From: Mycoplasmopsis fermentans PG18
Lineage (GTDB): Bacteria; Bacillota_I; Bacilli_A; Mycoplasmatales; Metamycoplasmataceae
Assembly (NCBI RefSeq): GCF_000209735.1
Contig: NC_021002.1
Span: forward strand, 302,130 to 366,129
Direction of reading: 5' to 3'
DNA length: 64,000 nucleotides
Positions 23,173 to 33,317 of this stretch are shown piece by piece. Position 1 is the first letter of the stretch. Every line of letters begins with the position of its first letter. The position numbers and the translations under genes were made by a program. The notes below the pieces were generated by a model. It saw only the letters and a program-made list of their open reading frames with translations. It was not told where the DNA came from and did no database searches.

Positions 23173-23697
23173 ATGCACACAATCAATAAATCTTTAGGAA
23201 CAAAAATTGAGGAAGAATTAAACGGTTTATTTCCTAGTGTTCCGATGCTTGTGGCAACTTTAGTTGCTCTTGCAATTATTATTTTGATTCTTTTCTTCTT
23301 ATTATATAAACCAATTAAAAAGTCTATAAAAGCAAGACAAGATTATATTCAAAGTAATATTGATCAAGCTAAAGCAACTAATGACTTGTCAAAAAACAAG
23401 TTAAAAGAAGCAAATGACAAATTGATTCTAGCTCATGAAGAAGCTAATAACTTAGTTAAAAACGCTAAAATTAGAGCAGAAAAAGTTATTATTTCTTATA
23501 CAGCAAAAGCTAAGATGGAATCAAAAAGAATAATAGAAGAAGCAGAATTAGATATTGAACAACAAAAAGATTCTTTAATGGAAGATTCAAAAAATCAAAT
23601 TGCCAAAGCAGCTACAGAATTGTCAAGACAAATACTCAAAAAAGAAGTTTCAAAGAAAACTGAAAGTGAAATTATTGACAAGTTTCTTGAATCTTAA
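23173..23697 (+). CDS. atpF: F1Fo ATP synthase subunit b
   Basis: 174 residues: one membrane span at about 22-43, then a long charged coiled coil forming the peripheral stalk. The ATG at 23173, seven bases after the atpE stop, gives MHTINKSLG; no Shine-Dalgarno is visible, so reinitiation from atpE is likely. Many mycoplasma AtpF proteins are lipoproteins; no lipobox cysteine is present here. Confidence 0.9.
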   Translation: MHTINKSLGTKIEEELNGLFPSVPMLVATLVALAIIILILFFLLYKPIKKSIKARQDYIQSNIDQAKATNDLSKNKLKEANDKLILAHEEANNLVKNAKIRAEKVIISYTAKAKMESKRIIEEAELDIEQQKDSLMEDSKNQIAKAATELSRQILKKEVSKKTESEIIDKFLES

Positions 23698-23738
23698 TTT
23701 TTCGTATTTATATATAAAACAATTAATTTAGTAAAAAT

Positions 23739-24296
23739 ATGTACTCAAAAGCTAATCCAGAAGGATATGCTTTGGCTCTTTTTGAATTGACAAAAGAAGA
23801 AAAAGATATGAAAGCTATTAATGAAGTTGTTGTCTCTCTTTATAACACAGTTGTAGAAAGTGATAAACTCGTTATGATATTAAATGATCAAGCTTTAGAA
23901 AAAAATAAAAAGTTTGATTACATTGACAAAATTTTTAAAAACATTTCAAGTAGTAAACTAATAGTTAACTTTTTAAAAGTTTTAGTAGAACGCAATGCAG
24001 CTACTCTTTTAAGAAGATCTCTTGAACATTATTTAAAGCTCTCAAATGAATTTTTAAACATTCGATTTGCTTTAATTACAAGTGCTTTTGAAATTAGTGA
24101 AGACAAACTTAAAAAAATTAAACAAAAACTTGAAAAGAAATATAACACTGAAATAATTCTTAAACATCAGATAGATGAAAGCTTAATTTCAGGTTTCAAA
24201 ATTAAAATGGATAGTTTAGTTATTGAGCAAAACTTTAAAAAAGATTTACAAGAACTAAATACTATTCTTACTAAAAAAGGAGGTTTAGATGGCTAG
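23739..24296 (+). CDS. atpH: F1Fo ATP synthase subunit delta
   Basis: 185 residues, all-helical N-domain ([21 protein letters not shown]) and C-terminal [16 protein letters not shown], which binds subunit b. The ATG has no clear ribosome site. The last 8 bases overlap atpA, whose AAAGGAGG lies inside atpH. Confidence 0.9.
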   Translation: MYSKANPEGYALALFELTKEEKDMKAINEVVVSLYNTVVESDKLVMILNDQALEKNKKFDYIDKIFKNISSSKLIVNFLKVLVERNAATLLRRSLEHYLKLSNEFLNIRFALITSAFEISEDKLKKIKQKLEKKYNTEIILKHQIDESLISGFKIKMDSLVIEQNFKKDLQELNTILTKKGGLDG

Positions 24297-25875
24297 TAGA
24301 ACAGACGATATTAGTGCAATAATTAAAGATCGAATTCGCAATTTCGACTCTAAAGTTGACTACTCAGAAGTCGGAACTATTATTACTATTGGTGATGGTA
24401 TCGCCTTAGTTAAAGGTCTTGACAATGCTAAAAACGGTGAAATTATTTTATTCAAAAATAATATCTATGGGTTAGTTTTAAACCTTGAAGAAGAAGTAGT
24501 TGGAGTTACCATTTTTGGTAATGCTAACTCACTTTCAGAAGGTGACACTTGCAAAAGAAGTGGTGAAGTTATCTCAATTCCAGTTGGTGACAAACTTCTT
24601 GGCCGTGTAGTTAATGCCTTAGGTCAACCAATTGATGGCAAAGGCAAAATTAATACTACTGTTAAAAAAGAAATCTTTAAAGTTGCTCCTGGTGTTATGA
24701 CACGTCAAGAAGTTAACCAACCTCTTGAAACTGGTATTATTGCAATTGACTCAATGATTCCTATTGGCAAAGGTCAACGTGAATTAATCATTGGTGACCG
24801 TCAAACTGGTAAAACTGCTATTGCAATTGATACAATCATTAACCAAAAAGGAAAAAATGTTAACTGTATTTATGTGGCTATTGGACAAAAAAATTCAACA
24901 GTTGCTCAAATAGTTAAAAAACTTGAAGACACTGGCGCTATGGAATATACAACTGTTGTAGTTTCTGGAGCTAGTGAACTTGCGCCTCAACAATATATTG
25001 CACCTTATTCAGGCGTTACTATTGCTGAAGAATGAATGACCAAAGGTAAAGACTGCTTAATTGTTTATGATGACTTATCTAAACATGCTATAGCTTATAG
25101 AACACTTTCGCTTCTTCTTCGTCGTCCACCTGGACGTGAAGCCTACCCCGGGGATGTTTTCTATCTTCACTCTCAACTTTTAGAAAGAGCTGCTAGAGTT
25201 ACAAAAGAATATGGTGGAGGTTCAATTACTGCTTTACCTATTATTGAAACTCAACAAGGTGATATTTCAGCTTATATTCCAACTAATGTTATTTCTATAA
25301 CAGATGGTCAAATTTTTACTAAAGAAAACTTATTTAATTCAGGCCAAAGACCTGCTGTTGATGTTGGTTTTAGTGTTAGCCGTGTTGGTAGTGCTGCTCA
25401 AATTAAAGCTATGAAAAAAGTAGCTGGTTCACTTAAACTAGAATTAGCTCAATATAATGAAATGTTAGCCTTTGCTCAATTTGGATCTGATCTTGATGAT
25501 TCAACTAAAGCAATCTTGCAACATGGTGCTAAAGTTTATGAAATCTTAAAGCAAGAACAATATGCACCTATTAGCCAAATTGCTCAAGTAGCTATTTTGC
25601 TCGGGGTTAAAGAAAGAATAATAAATCCTCTTCCAGCTAAATACATAGCTCTTTATAGAGAAGAAGTAATTAAATACATCGAAAGTGATCCTGAAGGTGT
25701 TTCAATTGCTCTAGAAATTCATAACAATAATAATGAATTTAGTGATGTTCATTTTGAAACAATAACCAAAGCAATTTTAAAAATAGTAAAAAGAATTATT
25801 GCTTCAATTCCTAATTATGATCCAAGTGATTATTTGCCAATGCCTGAAAAATACAGTGAAAAGAGTAAAAAATAA
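24289..25875 (+). CDS. atpA: F1Fo ATP synthase subunit alpha
   Basis: 528 residues. The regulatory P-loop GDRQTGKT is at 169-176; [15 protein letters not shown] and the DELSD-equivalent region are intact. UGA at 25033 is Trp. Ends one base into atpG. Confidence 0.97.
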
Positions 25876-26747
25876 TGGCTGGTACTCAAGCAATTAAAAG
25901 TAGAATTTCTACTGTTGAATCTATTCGCAAAATAACTCATGCTATGGAACTAGTTGCTGCTAGCAAACTTAGAAGAGCAAGAATTGAATTCGAAAATGTT
26001 AAAGCTTATAATGAAGTAATTAAAGAAACTTTTCGTTCAATTTTAAATCATTTAAGCCCAACAGAAATTAAACATTTGTTTCCAATTCATAACATTGAAA
26101 GCAGAATGTTTATCATTGTAACTAGCGATTTAGGATTAGCTGGAAGCTATAATTCAAACATTATAAAATTTGCTAAAAACACTATAAAAAAGACAGATAA
26201 GGTAATTTTAATTGGCCGTAAAGCTATTAGTTCCTTAGCTTCTTTATATGAAAATCAAATTGTCACACAATTTAACTGTGATAGCAGTGAAAAAGACTAC
26301 AACATCGTTCACGACATTATGACAATTGTATTTGAACTTTACAATCGAAAACAAGTAAATAGTATTAATGTAATTTATAACAAATACATGAATAACCTTG
26401 TTCAACAAGAAACTTGCGATCAAGTTTTTCCTTTTAAATTTGATGAAGATAAAAAACAAAAACACGCTGAAAAACACAAGGAATCACTTAATTCAATTAT
26501 CGAATTTGAACCAAGTGCACAACAAGTTTTAAGCGAATCAATCCCACTTTTTATTGACGCTGAATTATATTTAGCTTACACTTCAGCCAAACTCAGTGAA
26601 ATGGCTGCAAGAAGAAGTGCTATGGAATCAGCAACTGATAATGCTGATGAATTAATTGACAACTTAAATCTTGAATTCAACAGAAAACGTCAATCATCTA
26701 TTACTCAAGAATTAAATGAAATAGTTGCTGGAGCTGACGCAGTATAG
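25875..26747 (+). CDS. atpG: F1Fo ATP synthase subunit gamma
   Basis: 290 residues. The N-terminal coiled coil (IKSRISTVESIRKITHAMELVAASKL) and the C-terminal one (SEMAARRSAMESATDNADELI) form the rotor shaft; LGLAGSYN is the conserved DEGLCGG-equivalent loop. Start overlaps the atpA stop. Confidence 0.96.
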   Translation: MAGTQAIKSRISTVESIRKITHAMELVAASKLRRARIEFENVKAYNEVIKETFRSILNHLSPTEIKHLFPIHNIESRMFIIVTSDLGLAGSYNSNIIKFAKNTIKKTDKVILIGRKAISSLASLYENQIVTQFNCDSSEKDYNIVHDIMTIVFELYNRKQVNSINVIYNKYMNNLVQQETCDQVFPFKFDEDKKQKHAEKHKESLNSIIEFEPSAQQVLSESIPLFIDAELYLAYTSAKLSEMAARRSAMESATDNADELIDNLNLEFNRKRQSSITQELNEIVAGADAV

Positions 26748-28265
<1,518 letters not shown>

Positions 28266-28308
28266 TAAAATTTGCTAAAACAACTGTTTCATAGTTATAT
28301 AAGAAAAA

Positions 28309-28734
28309 ATGTTGAATAAAAAAACAACACATTTAAAGATAACAACATTGGAAGAAATCTTTTTCGAAGGTGATGTTCGAAGTGTAACTCTTAGAACTAA
28401 AACTGGTGGTGCAATTTGCTTGCAACCAAGCCGTACTCCTTTCTTTAGTACAATAGATATTTGCGAATTAACAATTAATAGTCCTAAAGACAATGACTTT
28501 AGAGTTTGTTCAATTGGCGGTGGCTTAGTTTATGCTGATGCAACCAACATTAATATCATTACTGATGACATTATTTTTGGTAAAAATATTGACATTAAAC
28601 GTGCTAAAATCGATCGTGATTTTGCTATGGCTCAACTTGAAAAATTTCGTGATACAAAAGAAGAAGTTCAATATGAAATTAAGTTAAGAAAAGCTTTAAA
28701 CAGGATTGATGTTTATAATCGTAATATCAAATAA
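28309..28734 (+). CDS. atpC: F1Fo ATP synthase subunit epsilon
   Basis: 141 residues. Beta-sandwich N-domain (LKITTLEEIFFEGDVRSVTLRTKTG, opening the usual epsilon pattern) and helical C-domain from about residue 92. No strong ribosome site precedes ATG 28309. Last gene of the atp operon, closed by a hairpin terminator. Confidence 0.9.
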   Translation: MLNKKTTHLKITTLEEIFFEGDVRSVTLRTKTGGAICLQPSRTPFFSTIDICELTINSPKDNDFRVCSIGGGLVYADATNINIITDDIIFGKNIDIKRAKIDRDFAMAQLEKFRDTKEEVQYEIKLRKALNRIDVYNRNIK

Positions 28735-28744
28735 TTTAGAAATT

Positions 28745-28787
28745 AATGGACCATTTCACAAGGTTCATTATTTTTTATTTTTTTGTT
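28745..28787 (+). terminator. Terminator of the atp operon
   Basis: AATGGACC (28745-28752) pairs with GGTTCATT (28762-28769), one G-U pair, then a long T-rich tract. Confidence 0.8.
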
Positions 28788-28913
28788 TCTTAAAATATAT
28801 TTTTATACTAAAAAAATCATTGCTTTAATGAATAAAGTGCAGATGTAGTTCAATGGTAGAGCTTTAGCCTTCCAAGTTGACTATGTGGGTTCGATTCCCG
28901 ACATCCGCTCCAT
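28779..28913 (+). repeat. Direct repeat copy A (promoter plus tRNA-Gly)
   Basis: About 135 bases closely match 31975-32110, covering the tRNA promoter region and the whole tRNA. Copy A has diverged in the -10 region and at several tRNA positions. Confidence 0.85.
28839..28912 (+). tRNA. tRNA-Gly(TCC), degenerate copy
   Basis: 74 bases including CCA, anticodon TCC at 28871-28873. Compared with the intact copy at 32037 it has an A-C mismatch in the acceptor stem (third pair), a G-A mismatch closing the T stem, and G-U pairs in the D, anticodon and T stems. Its -10 sequence is also degraded. It may be a tRNA pseudogene or a poorly working copy. Confidence 0.65.
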
Positions 28914-28924
28914 ATTGAAAGCAC

Positions 28925-28964
28925 AGGTTTGATACAATGAAAACAACGTATCAAGCCTTTTTTT
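28925..28964 (+). terminator. Terminator after tRNA-Gly copy A
   Basis: AGGTTTGATAC (28925-28935) pairs with GTATCAAGCCT (28948-28958) with one G-U pair, followed by a T-run. Confidence 0.8.
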
Positions 28965-29016
28965 GTTGCTTTTTATAAGCTTTGTACGGCCTTTTTATTA
29001 AAAATAGGTATCATTT

Positions 29017-29060
29017 ATCCTGGTTTCCACTAAAAACAAAACAGTGGGCCAGGATTTTTT
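29017..29060 (+). terminator. Second hairpin with T-run
   Basis: ATCCTGG (29017-29023) pairs with CCAGGAT (29049-29055) and the inner CCACT pairs with AGTGG; six Ts follow. No gene is visible directly upstream, so it may be the remnant of a lost unit. 28965-29225 otherwise holds no gene I can see. Confidence 0.6.
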
Positions 29061-29225
29061 ATTTATTTGACATTCTTACAAAAAAATGAAAGGCCGCTAT
29101 AAAAAAACGATAGGTTCTTCATATTCGTTAAGTGTTTTTACAATTTTTTTACTTTTAATATAACTGTGAAACGATAGATTTTCATAATAAAAATTATTCG
29201 AGAAAAATATGGAAATATTCAGATA

Positions 29226-29411
29226 TTGAAGAAAGCGTTCTACAATAGCGAGAAGATCCTCAGGGTGGTTTCCTTGGCTTCGTTGCTTATCGGATCAGTA
29301 ACAGGTGTCGTTTGCTTTTACTTTATCCAGTCGATTATACCAGTTGCAAATGTTGCATTGGACATTGAAAGTTATAAAAATTATCAAAAATGTTGTTTTT
29401 GGGCAAAATAG
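29226..29411 (+). pseudogene. Orphan membrane-peptide ORF of foreign composition
   Basis: 61 codons from TTG to TAG. One hydrophobic span (VSLASLLIGSVTGVVCFYFI) after a basic start. Between about 29230 and 29345 codons such as GCG, CTC, GTC, TCG, ATC and GGA are frequent and base composition is much less AT-rich than anywhere nearby, unlike host genes. No ribosome site precedes the TTG. It looks like the end of a transferred gene; the family is not recognised. Confidence 0.35.
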
Positions 29412-29571
29412 TGATATGATAATAGCATAAAGAAGCTTACTTTTAGTATAAATTTTGTTGAAATTTTGACTTATTTTTAGTGCTTCTGTTATAAAAATCA
29501 CTACCCAATATTTTAGCTTTTTTATTAAACTATTGAATTTTTTTACCTTTTATAAATACGGAGGAAGCCTT

Positions 29572-29961
29572 ATGGCGATAGAAACTAAAGTAATTAACAC
29601 AAGTATGTATGGAGTATTTACCCAACAAGAAATAATCGACCATTACACTTGTTTTGGATGACAAACTATAAGTGTTACCGATACCAGAGTAACTATGAAT
29701 AGAAATAATAATTTAAATAACTATATGGAATTAGTTACTCTTGGAAAAGAATATGAAGATCGTTCAAATAGAGCCAATTTAGCCTGAAAAGCAAGCATAA
29801 TCAATGTTAAATTATTAATTATTTTGTTACTTTTATTCATTGTGGGTGGAGTATTTTACATACTTAACAAAATGAAATGAAGAAAAATTTATAGAAGAGA
29901 ATCAAATGCTATGCTTGATGCAGTTGAAAAAGCTAGAACATTATATTATGCATATAATTAA
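29572..29961 (+). CDS. Small single-span membrane protein, unknown
   Basis: 129 residues with an excellent GGAGG eight bases before the ATG. Residues 1-80 are polar with TCFGWQTISVTDTRV; a single transmembrane span lies at about 83-103 (VKLLIILLLLFIVGGVFYIL), then a basic cytoplasmic tail. UGA Trp codons are used. No known family. It lies between two tRNA-Gly copies in a rearranged region. A hairpin terminator with mismatches (GTGCTGCC/GGCCGCAC, about 30000-30021) follows. Confidence 0.65.
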
Positions 29962-29999
29962 TGTTTAATTTATAGAACTACACAAGTAATACTGCTTTA

Positions 30000-30028
30000 T
30001 GTGCTGCCTATAAGGCCGCACGTTTTTA
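30000..30028 (+). terminator. Probable terminator after the small membrane gene
   Basis: GTGCTGCC and GGCCGCAC form a hairpin with one mismatch around TATAA, followed by a short T-run. Confidence 0.5.
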
Positions 30029-30075
30029 TTTAATGCTATAAGAAACGAGATGTAATTATATTATTTCCAACGATG

Positions 30076-30363
30076 CTAAGCAATATATATTTTGATAGTG
30101 GTATAGTCCTCATTGAACATATATTCATAGTTTGAATCTCTTAAAAATTCTTCAATATATGCTTTTATAGTTTCAGTTCCTTTGCCGATAATGGCTAATA
30201 TGTAATTATTGCTAAATTCTGAATTATCTTTAGCATTAGCAATTGCAAATTGAATTTCTGCTACTGCTTCATAAATATTTAACCCATGTAAGTCGATGAC
30301 ATTTGATTCTGCTTTATCATAATTGATTATTTTTTTATAGTTTCTCTTATTTTTTCTACTCAT
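30076..30363 (-). CDS. Smr-domain protein
   Basis: 95 residues, nearly all Smr domain: VIDLHGLNIYEAVAEI is the DLHG motif and ILAIIGKGT the GxG loop. Smr domains are nucleases or nucleic acid binders, often C-terminal in MutS2; here free-standing. The ATG overlaps the last 8 bases of the truncated mutM upstream, so it was co-transcribed with mutM and has probably lost its promoter to the IS insertion or deletion. Confidence 0.85.
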   Translation of the reverse strand: MSRKNKRNYKKIINYDKAESNVIDLHGLNIYEAVAEIQFAIANAKDNSEFSNNYILAIIGKGTETIKAYIEEFLRDSNYEYMFNEDYTTIKIYIA

Positions 30364-30724
30364 AATTTTCTTTCTGGCAATTTGGACAATAATAAGTCAC
30401 TCTTTGAGGTAATACCGCTTGTTCAATTTTCTCGCCACATACTTCACATGGTTTATTAGTTTTTAAATACACTTTTAAAAAGTTCTGGAATTGGCCTTCA
30501 ACCGCATTCAGTGATGAATAATCGTTAATTGTAGAACCACCTAATTCAGTAGACTTATCAAGAATTTGCTTAGCATTATTTATTATTTCTTTTCACTTAA
30601 ATAATGGATTTTATTCGCTTTTGTTCAAGGGCTAATTTTTGATTCAAAAAGAATTTCATTAGCGTGTATATTGCCTATTCCTAAAATGTAAGACTGATCT
30701 AATAAAAAAAATTTTATTGTATAA
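30356..30724 (-). pseudogene. mutM: mutM 3' remnant (formamidopyrimidine-DNA glycosylase)
   Basis: Only the C-terminal third remains. LLDQSYILGIGNIHANEILF is the helix-two-turn-helix, and the zinc finger CEVCGEKIEQAVLPQRVTYYCPNC follows in pieces (C-x2-C ... C-x2-C). Between them, near 30598, a frame change separates NKIHYL from WKEIINNAKQILDKS. The 5' part, with the catalytic Pro-Glu start, is missing: the IS element begins at 30725, and no mutM sequence appears on its far side. The cell therefore lacks a functional copy at this locus. Confidence 0.85.
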
Positions 30725-30746
30725 TGAACCCCAAATTCCGGACTTT

Positions 30747-30998
30747 TTGGAAAGGGGTTCATTTTTATGCAATTCAAATTTAAAAAAGAAAAAAGGAAGA
30801 AAATCTAAAATAAATTTAGATGCTCAAAAGACAACAAATTTTAAAATCAATATTGAAAACAAAATAGAAGATAAAGATTTACTAATTAAACAATTAAAAG
30901 AAGAAAATAAAATACTTAAATTGGAGAATGCGATAGCAAAAAAAATGAGCGCCTTGGTTCAATTGAAAGACTCACTAACAAAGAAAAATTCCAAATAA
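30747..30998 (+). CDS. IS3 transposase orfA (short or damaged)
   Basis: About 83 codons in the orfA frame, rich in Lys and ending in a leucine-zipper-like stretch (LLIKQLKEENKILKLENAI). No ATG is in frame; the only in-IS start is TTG 30747. An ATG at 30767 is in another frame and would join orfA only after a shift in the A-run near 30782-30795, so a one-base indel may have broken the gene. The helix-turn-helix expected in longer orfA proteins is absent. Confidence 0.6.
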   Translation: MERGSFLCNSNLKKKKGRKSKINLDAQKTTNFKINIENKIEDKDLLIKQLKEENKILKLENAIAKKMSALVQLKDSLTKKNSK

Positions 30999-31900
30999 CA
31001 ATTGAACTAAGGCAAGAATTTAAAAAGCTATTTTCTATTAAATTAATATTAGAAAAAATTAAATTGAAAAAGTCAACTTTTTATGAGATATTAAAATCAC
31101 AAAATAAACCTGATAAAGATGAAAATTTAAAAAAGGTTATTTTTGGCTTATTTAACTATAATAAAGGACTATACGGTTATAGACGTATTACTTTTGCTTT
31201 AAGAAATAAAGGAATAATAATCAATCATAAAAAAGTTCAAAAATTAATGAAATCATTAAATCTTTTTGGCAAAACATTAAGAAGAAAAAATAAGTATTCT
31301 TCATTCAAAGGCGATGCTCACAAAAACATTCCAAACTTACTTTTAGAAAAAGAAAATATAATAAAAGATTTTTTCAGACATATAAGAAATTTTTCTAATG
31401 AAAAATATTTAGATATATGAGAAACAGATGTTACCGAATTTAAATTAATAAATGAAGAAAAAATATATTTTTCTCCTGTTATAAATTTTAGGACCAGAGA
31501 GATTTTAGGTTATTCAATTACTAAATCTCCAAATTTAAGAATGATAGGAGAAATGTTAGAAAATGTAGAAGAAAATGGTCATAGTTTAAACAATGTATTA
31601 ATACATTCTGATCAAGGATGACAATACACTCATCAAGATTATATTGATTATTTGAAAGAAAAAAATGCAATTCAAAGCATGTCAAGAAAAGGAAATTGTT
31701 TGGACAACAGCCCAACAGAATGTTTATTTAGTGTAATCAAAAGAGAATTTTGGTTTGGTGAAGAAAAGAAATTTAATAGTTTTAAAGAATTTAAAACTGC
31801 TTTAGAAGAATATATTTCATATTATAATAATGACAGAATTGTTAATAAATTAAAAGGACTTAGCCCTGTTCAATACAGGAATAAGTCCAAACATAATTAA
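30938..31900 (+). CDS. IS3 transposase orfB (DDE integrase domain)
   Basis: 320 codons from the slip site. The frame begins at an A8 run (30938-30945), matching the A-AAA-AAA slippery site for -1 frameshifting from orfA. The IS3 helper region (GLYGYRRITFALRNKGI) precedes the catalytic core: D in WETDVTEFKL, D in LIHSDQGWQY, and E in GNCLDNSPTECLFSVIK. UGA is Trp at 31418 and 31619. The core looks intact, so transposition may depend on whether orfA is functional. Confidence 0.88.
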
Positions 31901-31922
31901 AAAGTCCAATATTTGGGGTTCA

Positions 31923-31974
31923 TACCATTCATACCAAGGGTCTCACTTTTGAAATTAACAATTTATAGAATTAA
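31923..31974. repeat. Half of a dispersed terminator-like repeat
   Basis: 31939-31960 is an exact inverted copy of 49398-49419, the left half of a 14-bp hairpin upstream of hsdS. Only half is present here, right next to the IS end, which points to a breakpoint. Confidence 0.7.
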
Positions 31975-32036
31975 CATTTTTTTGTTTCTTAAAATATATT
32001 TTTATACTATAATATCAATACTTTAATGAATAAAGT
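31975..32036 (+). promoter_or_regulatory. Promoter of tRNA-Gly (repeat copy B)
   Basis: TTGTTT (about 31982-31987) and TACTAT/TATAAT sequences 17-20 bases downstream precede the intact tRNA. The same sequence, decayed, lies before the copy at 28839. Confidence 0.6.
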
Positions 32037-32110
32037 GCGGATGTAGTTCAATGGTAGAACTTCAGCCTTCCAAGCTGACTATGCGGGTTCGATTCCCGTC
32101 ATCCGCTCCA
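32037..32110 (+). tRNA. tRNA-Gly(TCC)
   Basis: 74 bases including encoded CCA. All stems pair: acceptor GCGGATG/CATCCGC, D stem GTTC/GAAC, anticodon stem TCAGC/GCTGA with loop CTTCCAA, T stem GCGGG/CCCGT (one G-U). Anticodon TCC is at 32069-32071. A terminator (TCTTCC/GGAAGA plus Ts, 32130-32152) follows. Confidence 0.96.
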
Positions 32111-32129
32111 TTTGATTAAATTCACCGTT

Positions 32130-32152
32130 TCTTCCTTATTGGAAGATTTTTT
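32130..32152 (+). terminator. Terminator of tRNA-Gly
   Basis: TCTTCC (32130-32135) pairs with GGAAGA (32141-32146), then six Ts. Confidence 0.8.
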
Positions 32153-32163
32153 ATTATAAAAAA

Positions 32164-32180
32164 TAGCCTAAGCTAGGCTA
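32164..32180 (-). terminator. Terminator of the PTS gene
   Basis: TAGCCT/AGGCTA stem; on the minus strand it is followed by a T-run (A-run at 32155-32163 on the plus strand). Confidence 0.75.
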
Positions 32181-32191
32181 CTTATAAATTT

Positions 32192-33076
32192 TTAATCAAC
32201 CATTTTGAATCAAGGAACATTTACTTCTTTGATTTCTAAAGGACAAAGCAATTTTGTTTGTTTGTTTTTATTAACATTATCTGTAATTAAAACAATAACA
32301 TCACTACAAATTTTACTATTTCTTAATTTCTTAAGATCAACAGTTGCTAAGAGTTGTCCTCTTTCAACTTTATCATTTTGTTTAAGATTTGTTTCAAAGC
32401 CTAAACCATTTAATTTAACTGTATCAATACCAATATGTACTAAAACTTCAAGACCATTATCATTTGCTATACCATATGCATGTTTAGTTGGATATGACAT
32501 AATTAATTTTCCATTAATTGGTGCATATACTTCTAATTTGTTTAATTTTTTATCAATTTCAATTGCATAACCACAACCTAGCAAACTAAAGGTTTGATCA
32601 CTTAAATCTTCAATTGATTTTCTTGTACCTTTGCAAGGTGTATAAACTATATTTTCATCAACAGTTTTTTTAACTTCAACCGGTTTTTCTTCAAATAAGT
32701 TGACATCACTTTTAACTTCAATTTTTTTATTTTTAAGTGCTTCTTCTTCTAAGAATGGTGCAGCTTCTTGAATATCTAAATTTAATTTTTCACTAATTTC
32801 ACCAAATTTAGCTTGCACATGTCTTTTTCCAATAAAAATAACTTCACTTGCCCCAACTTTTTTAAGAGCTTCTTCATTTACTAATGAAGTATCTTTAACA
32901 TCATATCTAAGACGAACAGCACAGTTATTAAAACCTGTAATATTTTCAATTCCACCCATAGCATTAACTATGTCTCTTGTAAGTTGTGAAATTTCAACAA
33001 GCTTCCTAACTTCCTTAATTTTTTGTTTATTGTCTTTACGACCAAAAACTCTTTTAATTCAACTAACAAATCCCAT
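32192..33076 (-). CDS. PTS EIIB-EIIA protein, glucose type, without EIIC
   Basis: 294 residues. Residues about 30-105 are a glucose-family EIIB domain with the phosphorylated cysteine C52 in GFNNCAVRLR. A linker leads to EIIA (about 120-294) with the two histidines H199 (TKHAYG) and H214 in LEVLVHIGID, the latter the phosphorylation site. UGA read as Trp near 32210 adds the ending WFKMVD. AAGGAG precedes ATG 33076. No membrane EIIC subunit is in the window, so it must work with a permease encoded elsewhere. It has its own terminator. Confidence 0.88.
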
Positions 33077-33317
33077 TTTGAATTATCTCCTTGAAAATTA
33101 AATCTTATACGTAAGATATACTTAATTAATATTAATATAAAAGTTATCTTTTGAGATTATCTTTAGATTAATAAATTAATATTATATGAAAACATTAACA
33201 TTAATAACAATAATAATTTGAAAAACATGAATTTAAAAATTAAGTTGTTTCATATAATTAATAAATAAATTGATTAAGTTATATTAATTTAATTAATATG
33301 TTTTGTTAGGAGAAAAA
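33077..33317. promoter_or_regulatory. Divergent promoter region, PTS gene and D-LDH
   Basis: 241 AT-rich bases. ATCTTA/TAAGAT (33102-33117 around TACG) is a near palindrome in the minus-strand leader; several TTAATA repeats follow. No clear -35/-10 pair can be singled out in so AT-rich a stretch. Confidence 0.35.

Larger units (their letters stand above)
30725..31922 (+). mobile_element. IS3-family insertion sequence
   Basis: 1198 bases bounded by imperfect inverted repeats: TGAACCCCAAAT then GGACTTTT on the left, and the matching complement ending in ATTTGGGGTTCA on the right. It carries orfA and orfB overlapping in a -1 relationship. The left end also holds GGGGTTCA at 30754-30761, pairing with TGAACCCC (30725-30732) into a hairpin followed by Ts, which would block read-through transcription from outside. 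The flanks (ATAA on the left, TACC on the right) show no target duplication, so the element has recombined since insertion. Confidence 0.9.

Noticed and set aside
28839-28912. Counting copy A as a second normal tRNA-Gly
   Set aside because: It has two mismatched stem pairs and several G-U pairs plus a degraded promoter, so it is listed as degenerate.
32205-32570. Plus-strand ORF opposite the PTS gene
   Set aside because: Overlapped by the conserved EIIA coding sequence on the other strand.
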